Below are positions 22,661 to 35,010 of a DNA stretch of 64,000 bases, one piece after another (position 1 is the stretch's first letter; every line of letters starts with the position of its first letter). Made by a program: the position numbers and the translations under genes. The notes below the pieces were generated by a model. That model was given only the letters and a program-made list of their open reading frames with translations, had not been told where the DNA came from and did no database searches. This DNA comes from Hanleya hanleyi (Eukaryota > Mollusca > Polyplacophora > Lepidopleurida > Hanleyidae): NCBI GenBank assembly GCA_036873755.1, contig JAVTVY010008188.1:310001-374000 (forward strand), in the 5' to 3' direction.

Positions 22661-24212
22661 AAGCCTTCAACAGATTTCAATGATGCCGACTTCAACAGAT
22701 TTCAATGATGCCGACAATATCACATAAAGTCACCGCAAGTCAACAATATGTTTTAAACACTCGCTCTGTGCAAGTAGTCGTACATGTATACTAATTTGCA
22801 TATGTTTAAAGCTGTAAAAGTGGAATCATATAAACCATTCAACTAGGGAATTAGAGAAAGTGCAATCGAAACTATGCATTTTGTTAAAACAGTGAACCTG
22901 TTTGGTGCATAATTTAAAGGAGTGTAGCTTACTAAACATTTACAAACGATTTTCGAAAGTATTACCCGAATTTAGCGAAATTGGTTCCCCATATGGCCGA
23001 GGTCACTTTGTGACAATGCAAACAACCCAAGAGCCGCGCAGCAACAGGTGAATACGTAGAATCAAGGATGGCGTCAGCGCTTTACTTCATACGGCTCATA
23101 CCGGTTCAGTCCCCGCCCGCCAAATTATTGGCCAAACTGATAAGCTCAATGAGCTGTCTACAATCGCCGTATGCGTTGGCCAAAAACCCACCCCATCTCC
23201 TCTTTGGTGTTTGGCCATAGAAACTTGCTGGGGTAATATGTCATTTATTCAGCTGATATCTCATCTGGAATATAGCATTTGTACGTCCAATTAAATGTAA
23301 TCCAAGAAAATCGTTCGCAAAATTGAGCATTCTTTGCAAAATGCTCCATAAACGTCTGACAGAAACTTAAAATCCGTTTCTGTTCCAGGGAGTGCTGGTG
23401 ATACATTTTCACATGATGTCCCTGGATGTAAAGGAAACATGGATGGCATGCCAATTATGTCTTTTGACAAATTTGCTCTAGATCATAATCGATGAGCACT
23501 GAAAGAATGCTAAAAGAACTTGACAAGCGGAAATTGGGTACTGAATTGTGCAGATATGAAGGAAATATCGGACTGATTGTTAACATGAAAGCGGTATCCA
23601 AAAAACTGCAATCAAGACATTAAGTTTCTAAGTGCGACGAAATATATTCGTTGAAGGGATAACTGACGAACTAGACGTCCACTTAAACCAGAATAGAGGG
23701 AGTAACAGCCTGTTCTTGCGGTTCAAAAAATACCAAATATGTTTTGTAAAGTTCAGTTATATATAGCCTTCAGATCCGTCATTCATTATTCATCCAAACA
23801 GGTAATCTACATGTAAGTTTAGTATGCATCAGCGTAGTCAGTCGAAGCATAACAACTATTGAGGATTGCACCGACCAGCGTATTGCCTTTACGGAATCAT
23901 TCCTCCACAAAAACACTGAATAATGATATATGTTCCAGTGGCATATTAATTCCCCGAGCTACCCGTTTAAAGGCTATAATCTGAAAACCAGTACACGTAC
24001 ACTACTTATACCAGTATATTAATTTCGCGTGCATTTGATTTCCCAGAGTAAATCACTCACAATGAATGCGAAATCATTTGCTATCGAATAGAAGTATTAC
24101 ATGTACAATGCATCACAACGTAATTCCCATTAGATATTCAAATATTACTAGCAATGTCAGTAACACAAGGCCCTATACCAATGCAGAATGGATTTTTGTG
24201 AGGATAGTTTGC

Positions 24213-24483
24213 CTAAACCCTACCTGCCCTGGAACGGGGGGAGGCACTTTCCGCCCCCCCCCCCTCCACCACCCGCTCCACTGTTGGTTTTTTGCTCGTT
24301 GTTGGAACGACAAAACATTGAGAGCTGAAACTCCGTGACTTTTTCGATTATCATATTGGGGTCATTCTGAGCCTACTTGCATGACCCCCCGAGCAGAGGA
24401 TCATGGGTAAATTTAAAGTGGCGGCCATGTGGTGGTACCAGAAAAATGATGTTTTCGCCCTATTTCTTCAAAAATTACGCAAA
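24213..24483 (-). mobile_element. Family Z MITE, truncated (unit 2 copy of 16,641)
   Basis: Inverted equivalent of 16,641-16,885, keeping CCCTACCTGCCCTGG at its tip. The flanking TTAA has decayed to CTAA, and the octamer is lost (ACTTGCAT). Confidence 0.8.
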
Positions 24484-24590
24484 AATTTAGCATGTTGATT
24501 CAACGCGATACTATGCAGTTTACTGAAATCATATGTCTTAGTATTACCGAAAAACACCCCTGATTAATTCTCCATCCCTCCTTTCCCCCA

Positions 24591-25124
24591 TTAACCCTAC
24601 CAGGCCTGTGGGAGGGGATGCGAAAATGCCCCTATACCCAACTTTCTGCGATATCTCCGGAACACCAAATAATGGAGAGCTGAAACTTCGTGACGTTATA
24701 GGCTATCATATTGGGGTCATTCTGAGCCTATTTGCATAACCTCATGAGCAGAGGATCAAGGGTAAATTCAAAATGGCACCCATGTGGGGTACCAGAAAAG
24801 GTGATGTTTTCGTCATATTTCTTCATAAATTTAGCTTTTCTGTAGGGAAACATATCATGCAGTTTTTGCGAAGAAAAAACAAAAATAAAAAAAATCGAAG
24901 ATTTTGACCAAAAATTGTCTATAAATGCCCTTTTTGAAAATGACGTCACAGTGACGTCATCATGGCGGCCACCTTGGATTTTTTTACATTTTCTTATATA
25001 GCTTGACCCAAAGATATAGTGTGGTAAGTTTCAGCCTTAGCCTTAGCAATAACGAAAATATATTTGGGGGCCCCCCACCCCAAACTGCGGTACACCCCAA
25101 ATCGCCCAGGCCAGACAGGATTAA
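24591..25124 (-). mobile_element. Family Z MITE (unit 2 copy of 15,945)
   Basis: TTAA at 24,591-24,594 and 25,121-25,124. Both TGACGTCA sites survive near 24,940-24,960, and the octamer is at 24,729-24,736 as ATTTGCAT. It is shorter than its unit 1 partner because of a deletion near 24,850. Confidence 0.9.
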
Positions 25125-26119
25125 ACCACCGCTTTTGGTCCACCCTTTACCTTCCATATTAATGCATATGCAAATATGAAGATAATTATCATATCGAAAT
25201 GCTTACATGGGTGATCATCCTCATCCCTGTAGGTACAATGTAAGACCCTAATGACGAATAGACATATGGATTCAACAATTCCTAAAATATAAACGTGGTG
25301 TTCGTGAAATTCTGCAGAATACTTTTGTCAGATAGATCTCATTCTGCTCCACCTCAGTGACCATTCATTGAATCATTCATGAGGAAAGGAAGTGTTATGA
25401 AAAAGGTTAAAATATCGTCGAATATTGATTGATGACATAATTATTGAACGAAATGCCGTTCAGTTACTGGTATGAATAAAGGCCGTTCAGAAAGGTTTTC
25501 GAGGAAGTACGTGAAAATCAAGGAAAACCAACGTGTGAAGATCTAGAAATGAAAAGTTTCACAATTGTCAGCAAACTATTTCACTCCAGGTTGGAGAGAG
25601 AAATTTAACTCTGTCTCCCCTGACGCATTTGTTCTACTTCGATTGATATGTAGGCAGCGTCCGTACAACAACGCAATAGGATATCTTCTACAGGTGCCAA
25701 AAACCGTCTTTTATTCTAGCAGGTATCAAGAAAGGTATAGTTACATTATTTTGCAGAAGAACAAACCCTCACTGTGCCCATGGCGAACACGATGATACTC
25801 TCAACCCATTCCCCCAGAATACATTTCAGTTCTCGGTTAGCTTGACGATGTCCCCTCCTCAAATTGCCCAGAGATAATGCATGCTAGAATGATGTATTTA
25901 TATCTAAATTAGATCGATGACTCGGACCAACTGTGGTAGACGAAGGTGTATAAATATGTAATGACACTGTCCTGACCTTGTCAGCTAGAAAATGGTGGAT
26001 ATTACCCCGTCGTCTGCAAGCAAATAATGCTCCCAAATTGGATCTTATACGTAGTCCAGTTTATATGAATTTTGTGAAAAAATTCTATTGTAATATCCAT
26101 ATCTGATTCTTTACCATAT

Positions 26120-26385
26120 CCATATCTGTGGAGAAACGCTTTTTTGTGAAACACAGAATGCAATATCTTGAAGTTATCTTGTTCAGGGGCAGACTTTGTT
26201 GGTGAAAGACAGAATGCAATATTCATAACTAATCCTTCTCATGGAAAAACATTTTGGTGAAACACAAAATGCAATATCCTCATCTAATCCTGCTCAGAGG
26301 CAGACGTTGTTGGTGAAACACAGAAAACAATATCCACATCGAATTATTTTCAGCGGTAGACTTTGTTGGTGAGCCACATAATGCA
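26120..26385 (-). repeat. Minisatellite of sub-region d (unit 2)
   Basis: Inverted and contracted version of 14,095-14,640, about four to five monomers with TTGTTGGTGAAACACAGAA, CTCATCTAATCCTG and CTCAGAGGCAGAC. Confidence 0.8.
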
Positions 26386-27521
26386 TTACACTCTTCATGC
26401 GAATAGTTGTTTTGACATTAATTCCTGAACGTGTTAATGTCTCTGTGAGCTGTGGCCAAGAAAGGTCAGCCCTTCGAATGTAACTGCTTAACTGGTAGCG
26501 CCAGAAACACGGAATTACTGGTAATTATCCATCTACTGGAAGATACGTCCCTAAGAAAGCTTCCCACGAAAAGGTGAACGCAAGTAAATTTTAGTTTATT
26601 TGGAAAGAGAAAATTCTCGTCCTTCGAATTCGAGGATATGATAATGATATCCACAGGCTTGTTTTTTAATCATTTTGGAAAATTGTAAAACGTTGTCACT
26701 CAGATGACAATTATTTGCAAACTGCCTGGTTTGTGTATGAGAGCCTCATTTTCATTAAAACGTTGAACTTTCATTTCCATCATCGTGTCTCAGATGTTTC
26801 CCGACGCTGTACCTTAATCAGCAATCGGATAGGATCTGTAAGGCTTTCTTAAAGCTGAGTGACACCAGAAGGACTATGTATTGTCATGATCTGAGATTTA
26901 CGTAATATCGTTGATTTAACCAGCATTCGTCCGTCTGTTTGTTGCCATGAAATTTGAATAATTTTTACTTGCATTCGTTCCATAATAGCCGTTCTGATAT
27001 AGGTTGATATGTGCAAGACGTAAAATTTAATTCACTTGAAATGTCGTGTCCTGGCAAATGTAGGCACCGTCGTAATATGACTGAATAATTGCTGAAAACG
27101 ATAATAAATCCTGCGCACTCGCTTACGCCTTCTAATAAAGTTGTCATAAAATGTCCATGTGAAATTTGTGAATGAAAACTAAAGGTGTCTACATCCATTG
27201 CAACAGCACCTTGAGCATGTGATACTAGGAAGAGGGTCTTGGAATCGTGCCATTATTTTAACGTCGATGACACTTTGATCCACCCGGATTTTTACACATT
27301 TACACAACTTTTCTGAAATTCATGTTGATGAGATTCTTATATCTCGAACCAGTTAATATAAACACTTTGAATATCGTGATCGTTTGGAAAGTGACACTGG
27401 GTTGCGCGGAATTAGGCAAATGGGTTGTGTGAGTGTCATATGTAAGAAAGGGCCCACAGTTAGAAATAATGAAAATTTGCGTAGGCTGGTGGGCCAAACA
27501 AGGCTGGTGCGAGTCTCAACC

Positions 27522-27750
27522 TCTTAACATATAAGTAAGGCGACTAAGGGCCATCCATATGACTTATCAGGGAAGTCTCGCTTGTATTTTACACTCTGAG
27601 AGGAATATGGAAGATGTGGGATCTATGGAGCAATCACACGTCCCCTGGTACCGAGTTTAGCTGAATTAGATATGCTAGCTCAGGAGCCGTGGTCAGTTCA
27701 GATAAGTAACTTTTCTGACGTTAATGGTATAGCATCGATGGATCGATGAT
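27522..27750 (-). repeat. Family K copy in inverted sub-region b (unit 2)
   Basis: Partial reverse-strand equivalent of 12,371-12,650, truncated near GATCGATGATG at 27,750. Confidence 0.6.
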
Positions 27751-28102
27751 GTTGAATCATTGAGCTATATCCAGAATATCAGCAAATTTGTATGGACAAC
27801 TAAATTTTAGTTGAATGAACGTCACTGGTCGTGCTTCACATTTGGTGTGGCCTTTTCCCTCGGATGGTCATGAGACATGGCAGGACTGGATACTCCATGT
27901 ACGAATTGTCCATGCCAAAGACAGATACTGAATAGCTGCTGCTACATTCAAATGTTGCACATCGATCTGGTTAACTGACTAAATACAGAAACAAAGTAAA
28001 TTTCACCAGAAAGGCGTAAAATAACGGGAATTCAATTACATGTAGCTAGATATTTAAATATTTAATTTCAATGTATGAATTACACAATCAGCGGCATATA
28101 TG

Positions 28103-28430
28103 TACATATGAAATTTGGCAACACAATATATCAACAGCATATAGGTATTCCAATGGGTGCTAATTGTGTACCCCTGTTGGCTGACCTATATTTGTTCTCT
28201 ATGAATATGACTATATGTAGGCGCTTTCAAAAACCGATCTATTCAAAGCCCGTTCCTTCTCATTCCCCAAACGCAATATAGACGATCTTCTAGCTGTCGA
28301 TAATCGCTACATAAGTGACGCAGTAAAGGATATATATCCACCTTCACTGGATTTGAAGGAAACTACAGATAGCCCTACAGGCACATCTTATTAAACTTAT
28401 ATCTCTATAAAAATGAAGCGGGCCTTCTCT
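28103..28430 (+). pseudogene. Reverse transcriptase fragment, upstream half
   Basis: The frame from 28,103 encodes GIPMGANC (28,144-28,167) followed by PLLADLYLF, the palm motif that precedes the catalytic box. The catalytic box NIDDLLAVDN (near 28,275-28,304) is in a different frame, so a frameshift separates them. Its first residue is N, where this family normally has an aromatic residue. A further one-base loss lies near 28,391. The fragment stops at about 28,430, exactly where sub-region c begins. Its continuation is at 20,432-20,235 on the other strand. Confidence 0.8.
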
Positions 28431-28925
28431 CACTCACACAACCCATTTGCCTAATTCCGCGCAATCCAGTGTCACTTTCCAAACGATCACGATATTCAAA
28501 GTGTTTATATTAACTGGTTCGAGATACAAGAATCTCATCAACATGAATTTCAGAAAAGCGACTGATTTAGAAATATATATAGTCTGCTTTCAAACGTTTT
28601 CATATAGCCGAGTAACACGAGGGAACAAAAGATGGTCTAAAATTGATTCTTGGATTTGGTGTACACAAGAGCGATGGACTGCGTAGTACATAAAACGAAA
28701 TTTGTGATAAAGGATAAAAACCGTCGTATTAGCCGAAATACTTTTTTCTAAACACTTAATATTTCTGGTAAATACGACTGTTATTCCACAACCACTGCAT
28801 TGTTTCGCTCTTTCAGTTCAATTACGTGGCTGAACTCAAATAGCCGTTGAGAGCGTGGAATATATATAATAAAGTTGTGTACAAATCCGTGTGGATCAAA
28901 GTGTTATCGACATTAAAATAATGGC
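28431..28925 (+). repeat. Unit 3, sub-region c (forward, truncated)
   Basis: Matches 12,723-13,205. After AAAATAATGGCA it jumps to a sequence equivalent to 11,085 in sub-region a, so d, e and the start of a are missing at this junction. Confidence 0.85.
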
Positions 28926-30227
28926 ATTTCATTCCGTTCGTTTCCTTTGTAATAGCGTGTATATCTGCGATGACCGATACGATCTCAAGTCGCTGTTCAT
29001 GCGAAGGTTACCAAAAATATCTTCCCAACACTGCATAATACTCACAGGTATACACACACCTGGGAACACAATTTCTGAATAACATGGAAAGTAGTGCCGT
29101 TGGAGAGCTTTCCGTTCTGCGTGGGTAAATTGACAACCTGGAGGGATAGGAAAGGACGAGTTTGATCGCGGAAATTAGCTGTAATTTGGAATTCCTGAAA
29201 AACTGAGAGTATCTTAATTTAGATTCCTGTAAAATAAATGGTGCTCTTTATGAAGCTCAAATGTCTGCAATTGTTTGAAAATAACTCCGGGGGGAATCTG
29301 TCGTCATTTTAACCTAAAATATATCTCATTAGTTAAAAAAGGAAACTGTCATTTATTGATCAAGCGGAAATAAGCGAGGGGGCAATAGTTTCCAGTCCAT
29401 TTAAATGTGAACAAAATTACATGGTAGATGACGCAAAATAGACTTTTCCCTCATTATAGACTGTCCCTAGAAAATGTTCTCGTGACAAGCGGAAATGAGG
29501 AAACTTGGAGAGTCGGGAATACAAATATCTGTCATTAGTTGGCTCCTTTCTGTGTCATGTGCCATCAAATCCCTTGGGTAAAATGGTTATCAGATAATTG
29601 CAAAAAACGAATCTTGTAGAAGAAGTTTGGTTGCGTTCGACCAATGTGCGTCAGAAGATAACTTTGGTCGATGGATCAATTTCATCCAAACACAAGTTGG
29701 ATCGATTGAAAGAATTCCCGATTTCATCTGCGTTTGAAAAATCAAGTAATGCAGATAATATCCTGTTTTCTGAATGTACATATATGCCGCTGGTTGTGTA
29801 ATTCAAACCTTGAAAATAAATATTTAAATATCTCGATCATTGATTTCCTGTATGGTATGCCTTTCTAGTGAAATTTGCTGTGTTTCTGTATTTGATCATT
29901 GAACGAAAACGCTTTACAACATTTAAATGTAGCTACAGATATTCAGTATCTGCCGTTGACATGGACAATTCGTACATGGAGTATCCAGTCCTGTCATGTC
30001 TCATGATCATCCGAGGTAAAACGCCACATCAAATGTGATGCACAACCGGTGACGTTTATTCGATTATAATTGTATTGTTCATACAATCTAGCTGATATTC
30101 TGGATATAGCTCAATGCCTTCCGTTATTCGGAATCAGGTGCAAAGAATTCGTATGAATACACATTAATAGTGTATGAAAGATTATGTGAAGTTCCCCTTG
30201 ATATTCGGCAGGCACTGTATTTAGTAT

Positions 30228-30515
30228 TTCTCAGTAAGTAGTCTTACATTTACAATGTTTACCAAATATCGGGCGTTTACTTCATCGAACCATCGATGCC
30301 ATACCATTAAAGTCAGAAAAGTTACTTATTTGAACCGACCACGGCTCCTGAGCTAGCATAATCTAATTCAGCTAAACTCGGTGCTAGGGGACGTGTGATT
30401 GCTTCATAGATTCCACATCTTCCATATTCTTGTCTAAATGTGAAATACAAGCGAGACTTCCATGCGGAGTCATATGGATGGCCCTTAGTCGCCTTACTTA
30501 TATGTTAAGAGGTTG
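30228..30515 (+). repeat. Family K copy in sub-region b (unit 4)
   Basis: Forward equivalent of 12,371-12,650, with GAGCTAGCATAATCTAATTC and CTCGGTGCTAGGGGACGTG. Confidence 0.65.
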
Positions 30516-31580
30516 AGACTCGCACCAGCCTTGTTTGGCCCACCAGCCTACGCAAATTTTCATTATTTCTAATTGCGGGCCCTTTCTTACATATGACACT
30601 CACACAACCCATTTGCCTAATTCCGCGCAATCCAGTGTCACTTTCCAAACGATCACGATATTCAAAGTGTTTGTATTAACTGGTTCGAGATACAAGAATC
30701 TCATCAACATGAATTTCAGAAAAGCGACTGATTTAGAAATATCTATAGTTTGCTTTATACGTTTTCATATAAACGAGTAACACGAGGGAACAGAAGATTG
30801 TCTAAAATTGATTCTTGGATTTGGTGTACACAAGAGCGATGGACTGCGTAGTACATAACACGAATTTGTAATAAAGGATAAGGACCGTGGTATTAGCTGA
30901 AATACTATTTTCTAAACACTTAATATTTCTGGTAAATACGACGTTTATTCCACAACCACTGCATTGTTTCGCTCGTTCAGTTCTATTACGTGACTGAACT
31001 AAAATAGCCGATGAGAGCGTAGAATATATATATATAAAGTTGTGTACAAATCCGTGTGGATCAAAGTGTCATCGACGTTAAAATAATGGCACGATTCCAA
31101 GACCCTCTTCCTAGTATCACATGCTCAAGGTGCTGTTGCAAGGGATGTAGACACCTTTAGTTTTCGTTCACAAATTTCCCATGGACATTCTATGACAACT
31201 TTATTAGAGAGCGTAAGCGAGTGCGCAGGATTTAATATCGTTTTCAGCAATTATTCAGTCATATTACGACGGTGCCTACATTTGCCAGGGCACGACATTT
31301 CAAGTCAATTAAATTTTACGTCTTGAACATAACCTATATCATAACGGCTATTATGGAACGAATGCGAGCAAAATTTATCCAAATTTCATGGCAACGAACG
31401 GATGGACGAATGCTGGTTAAGTCGCCGATATCAGGTAAATCTCATATCATGACAATACATGGCCCTTCTGGTGTCACTCAGCTTTACGAAACCCTTACAG
31501 ACCCTATCCGATTGCTGATTAAGGTACAGCGTCGGGAAACATCTGTGACACAATGATAGAAATGAAAGTTAAACGTTTTA

Positions 31581-32030
31581 ATGAAAATAAAGCTCTTATA
31601 CACAAGCCAGGCAATTTGCATATCATTGTCATCTAATCTTATACATCAGAGTGGGACTGCGAACGTATTACAAATTCCCAAAATGACTCACGAACAAGCT
31701 TTTGAACATGATCAACATATCCTCGAATTCGAAGGATGGGAATTGTTTCTTGTCCAAATAAACTCAAATTTACTTGCGTTCAATGTTTCGTGGGAAATCT
31801 TCTTAGGGACGTATCTTCTAGTAGATCGAGGATTACCAGTAATTCCGTGTTTCTGGCTGCACCAGTTAAGCAGTTACCGTCGAAATGCTGACCGTTCTTG
31901 GCCACAGCCCAGAGAGACATTAAAACGTTCAGGAATTAGTACCGTGTTATTGTCAAAAAAACCTATTCGCATGAAGAGTGTATTGCACTATGTGGTTCAC
32001 CAACAAAGTCTACCGCTGAAAAGAATTTGA
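31581..32030 (+). other. 149-codon open frame, not supported as a gene
   Basis: This is the longest open frame in the window. The same segment in unit 1 (about 13,690-14,130) has several stops in this frame, and unit 2 does not keep it open either. It has no recognisable domain or start context and runs into a minisatellite. I record it as a chance frame in sub-region d. Confidence 0.6.
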
Positions 32031-32065
32031 TATAAATATTGTATTATGTTTTCCACCAACAACGC

Positions 32066-32252
32066 CTGCCCCTGAGCAGGATTAGCCTGCCCCTGAGCAG
32101 GATCAGCCTGCCCCTGAGCAGGATTCGCCTGCCCCTGGGCAGGATCAGCCTGCCCCGGAGCACGATTAGCCTGCCCCTGAGCAGGATTAGCCTGCCCCTA
32201 AGCAGGATTAGCCTGCTCCTGAGCAGGATTAGCCTGCTCCTGAGCAAGATTA
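32066..32252 (+). repeat. Nested 21-bp minisatellite, about nine copies
   Basis: Within one monomer of the larger array, a block of 21 bases (CCTGCCCCTGAGCAGG plus ATTAG) is repeated about nine times with small variants. CCTGC and GCAGG pair within each copy. In the last copies (CCTGCTCCTGAGCAGG) the pairing arms extend to seven bases. The length is a multiple of three, so both strands stay open and encode heptapeptide patterns (SRISLPL on the plus strand). I regard this as a by-product rather than a protein. Confidence 0.93.
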
Positions 32253-33192
32253 GATTAGGATATTGCTTTCTGTGTTTCACCAAAATGTCTGTCCATGAGA
32301 AGGATTAGTTATGAATATTGTATTCTGTTTTCCATCAACAACGCCTGCCCCTGAGCAGGATTAGATGAGGATATTGCTTTCTGTGTTTCACCAAAACGTC
32401 TATCCATGAGAAGGATTAGTTATGAATATTGTATTCTGTTTTCCACTAACAACGCCTGCCCCTGAGCAGGATTATATGAGGATATTGCTTTCTGTGTTTC
32501 ACCAAAATCTCTGTCCATGAGAAGGATTGGTTATGAATATTGTATTCTGTTTTCCACCAACAACGCCTGCCCCGGAGCAGGATTAGATGAGGATATTGCT
32601 TTCTGTGTTTCACCAATATGTTTGTCCATGAGAAGGATTAGTTATGAATTTTGTATTCTGTTTTCCACTAACAACGCCTGCCCCTGAGCAGGATTAGATG
32701 AGGATATTGCTTTCTGTGTTTCACCAAAATGTCTGTCCATGAGAAGGATTGGTTATGAATATTGTATTCTGTTTTGCACCAACAACGCCTGCCCCTGAGC
32801 AGGATTAAATGAGGATATTGCTTTCTGTGTTTCACCAATATGTTTGTCCATGAGAAGGATTAGTTATGAATATTGTATTCTGTTTTCCACCAACAACGCC
32901 TGCCCCTCAGCAGGATTAGATGAGGATATTGCTTTCTGTGTTTCACCAAAATGTCTGTCCATGAGAAGGATTAGTTATGAATATTGTATTCTCTTTTCCA
33001 CCAACTACGCCTGTCCCTGAGCAGGTTCAGATGAGGATATTGCTTTCTGTGTTTCACCAAAATGTCTGTCCATGAGAAGGATTAGTAATGAATGTTGTAT
33101 TCTGTTTTCCACCAAAAACGCCTGCCCCGGAGCAGGATTAGATGAGGATATTGGTTTCTGTGTTTCACCAAAATGTCTGTCCATGAGAAGGA

Positions 33193-33234
33193 ATGTTGAA
33201 AACGACGTTAAATCCTACTCACTCACTCACTCAC
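33193..33234 (+). mobile_element. Very short SINE tail insertion with 12-bp target duplication
   Basis: The 42 bases contain AACGACGTTAAATCCTACTC and three to four CTCA repeats. They are flanked by CCATGAGAAGGA at 33,181-33,192 and again at 33,235-33,246. The unit 1 equivalent has that motif once. It is a severely 5'-truncated SINE inserted into the minisatellite. Confidence 0.8.
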
Positions 33235-35010
33235 CCATGAGAAGGATTAGTTATGAATATTGTATTCTGTCTTTCGCCAACAAATTCTTTCCCTGAAAAA
33301 GATTATACAAGGATTTGGCATTCTGTGTTTCACCAAAGAAATGTATTCCTGAAAAGGCTTAGATAGTGTTTCCCTGAAGAGATTTAGATACGGATTTGGA
33401 AATATATTTTTCACCAAAGAAATGTGTTCCTGAAAAGGTGTAGATAAGGATGTGGCATCCTCTGTTTCACCAACAACGTCCGTCACTGAAAAGGATTAGA
33501 TAAGGATATGGCATACTGTGATTCACCAACAAAGTCTGTCCCTGGCAAGGATGACTCATGAACATTGAATTCTGTGTTTCATCAGCAAAGTCTGCCTCTG
33601 AACAAGATTAAATCGGGATATTGCATTCTGGGTTTCCCAAAAAGCTTTTCTCCACAGATATGGATATGGCAAAGAATCAGATATAGATATTACAATAAAA
33701 TTTCTTCACAAAGTTCATATAAACTGGACTACGTATAAGATCCAATTTGGGAGCATTGTTTGCTTGTAGACAATTGGGTAATATCTCCAAATTTCTAGCT
33801 GACAGGATCAGGACAGTGTCATTACATATTTATATACCTTCGTCTACCACAGTTGGTCCAAGCCATTGATCTAATGTAGATACAAATACATCATTCTGGC
33901 ATGCATTATCCATGGATAATTCGAGAAGAGGACATCGTCAGGCTAACTGAGAACTGAAATGCATTCTGGGGGAATGGGTTGAGACTATCATCGTGTTCGC
34001 CATGGACACAGTCACGTGTTTGTTCTCATGCCAAATAATGTAATCATATATTTGTTTTGATGCCTGTTAGAATAAACGATGGTTTTTGGAACCTGCAGAA
34101 GATGTCCTATTGCGTTGCTGTACGGACGCTGCCCACATACCAATCGAATTAGAACAAATACATTATGGGAGGTAGATAGAGATAAATTTCTCTCTCCAAC
34201 CTGGAGAGAAATAATTTGCTGAAAATTGTAAAAGTGATATTAACTTTCGATTTTTTTGGTACTTTTCTGTTCTAGATCTGCACACGTTAGTTTTCCTTAA
34301 TTTTCACGTAGTTCATCGACAACCTTTCTGAATGGCCTTTATTTATACCAGTAACGAAACGGCATTTTATTCAATAATTATATCATCTACCGATACCCGA
34401 CGATATTTTAACCGTTTTTTACTATTTTCTTTTCTGATGAATGATTCAATGTAATCCAACGAATGGTCAATGAGGCGGAACAGAGAGAGATCTACCTGAC
34501 AAAAGTATTCTGCAGAATTTCACGAGCCTATGTTAATGATCTAGGAATTGTTGAATCCATATGTCCATATGCCATTAGATCCTTACCTACACGGATGAGG
34601 ATGGTCACCCATGTAAGCATCTCGATATGATAATTCTCTTCATATTTGAAGATGCATTGATATGGAAGGTAAAGAGTGGATCGAACGCGACGATTTTCTG
34701 CGAACTGTCCTTACAAAATTCCATTCTCCATTGGTATAGCGCCTTGTGTTGCTGACATTGCTAGTAATAGTTGAATAAGTAATGTGGATCACGTTTAAGA
34801 TGTGTGATACATTGTAATACTTCTATTCGATAGCAGATGATTTCGCAATCAATGTGAGTGGTTTATTCTGGAACATCAAATGCACGCGGAATTAATATAC
34901 TGGTATATGTGTGTGTGTACTGGTTATCAAATTATAGCAAATAAAACGGAAGGCTCGGGAAATTAAAATGCGGCCAGAAGATAGATTATTATTCAGTGGT
35001 TTTTTTCCGA

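Larger units (their letters stand above)
20433..28430 (-). other. About 8-kb inverted block of the tandem array
   Basis: Read on the minus strand from 28,103 to 20,433 it is a-end, b, c, d, e, a, b, in the same order as unit 1. The left edge joins the end of b (GGGCCCTTTCTTACAT on the minus strand) to the RT 3' part. The right edge joins the RT 5' part to the start of c (CACTCACACAACCC). Reversing the block would restore both the b-c junction and a continuous RT frame. A CACTC motif is shared at the break sites. Confidence 0.85.
31977..33660 (+). repeat. Expanded minisatellite of sub-region d (unit 4)
   Basis: Homologous to 14,095-14,640 but about three times longer. From 32,341 to 33,190 it is a regular higher-order repeat of exactly 111 bp: ACGCCTG occurs, with slight changes, at 32,341, 32,452, 32,563, 32,674, 32,785, 32,896, 33,007 and 33,118. 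Each 111-bp period holds two related halves, one with GCCCCTGAGCAGGATTAGAT and one with GTCCATGAGAAGGATTAG. Outside that core the monomers are irregular, as in unit 1. Confidence 0.93.
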
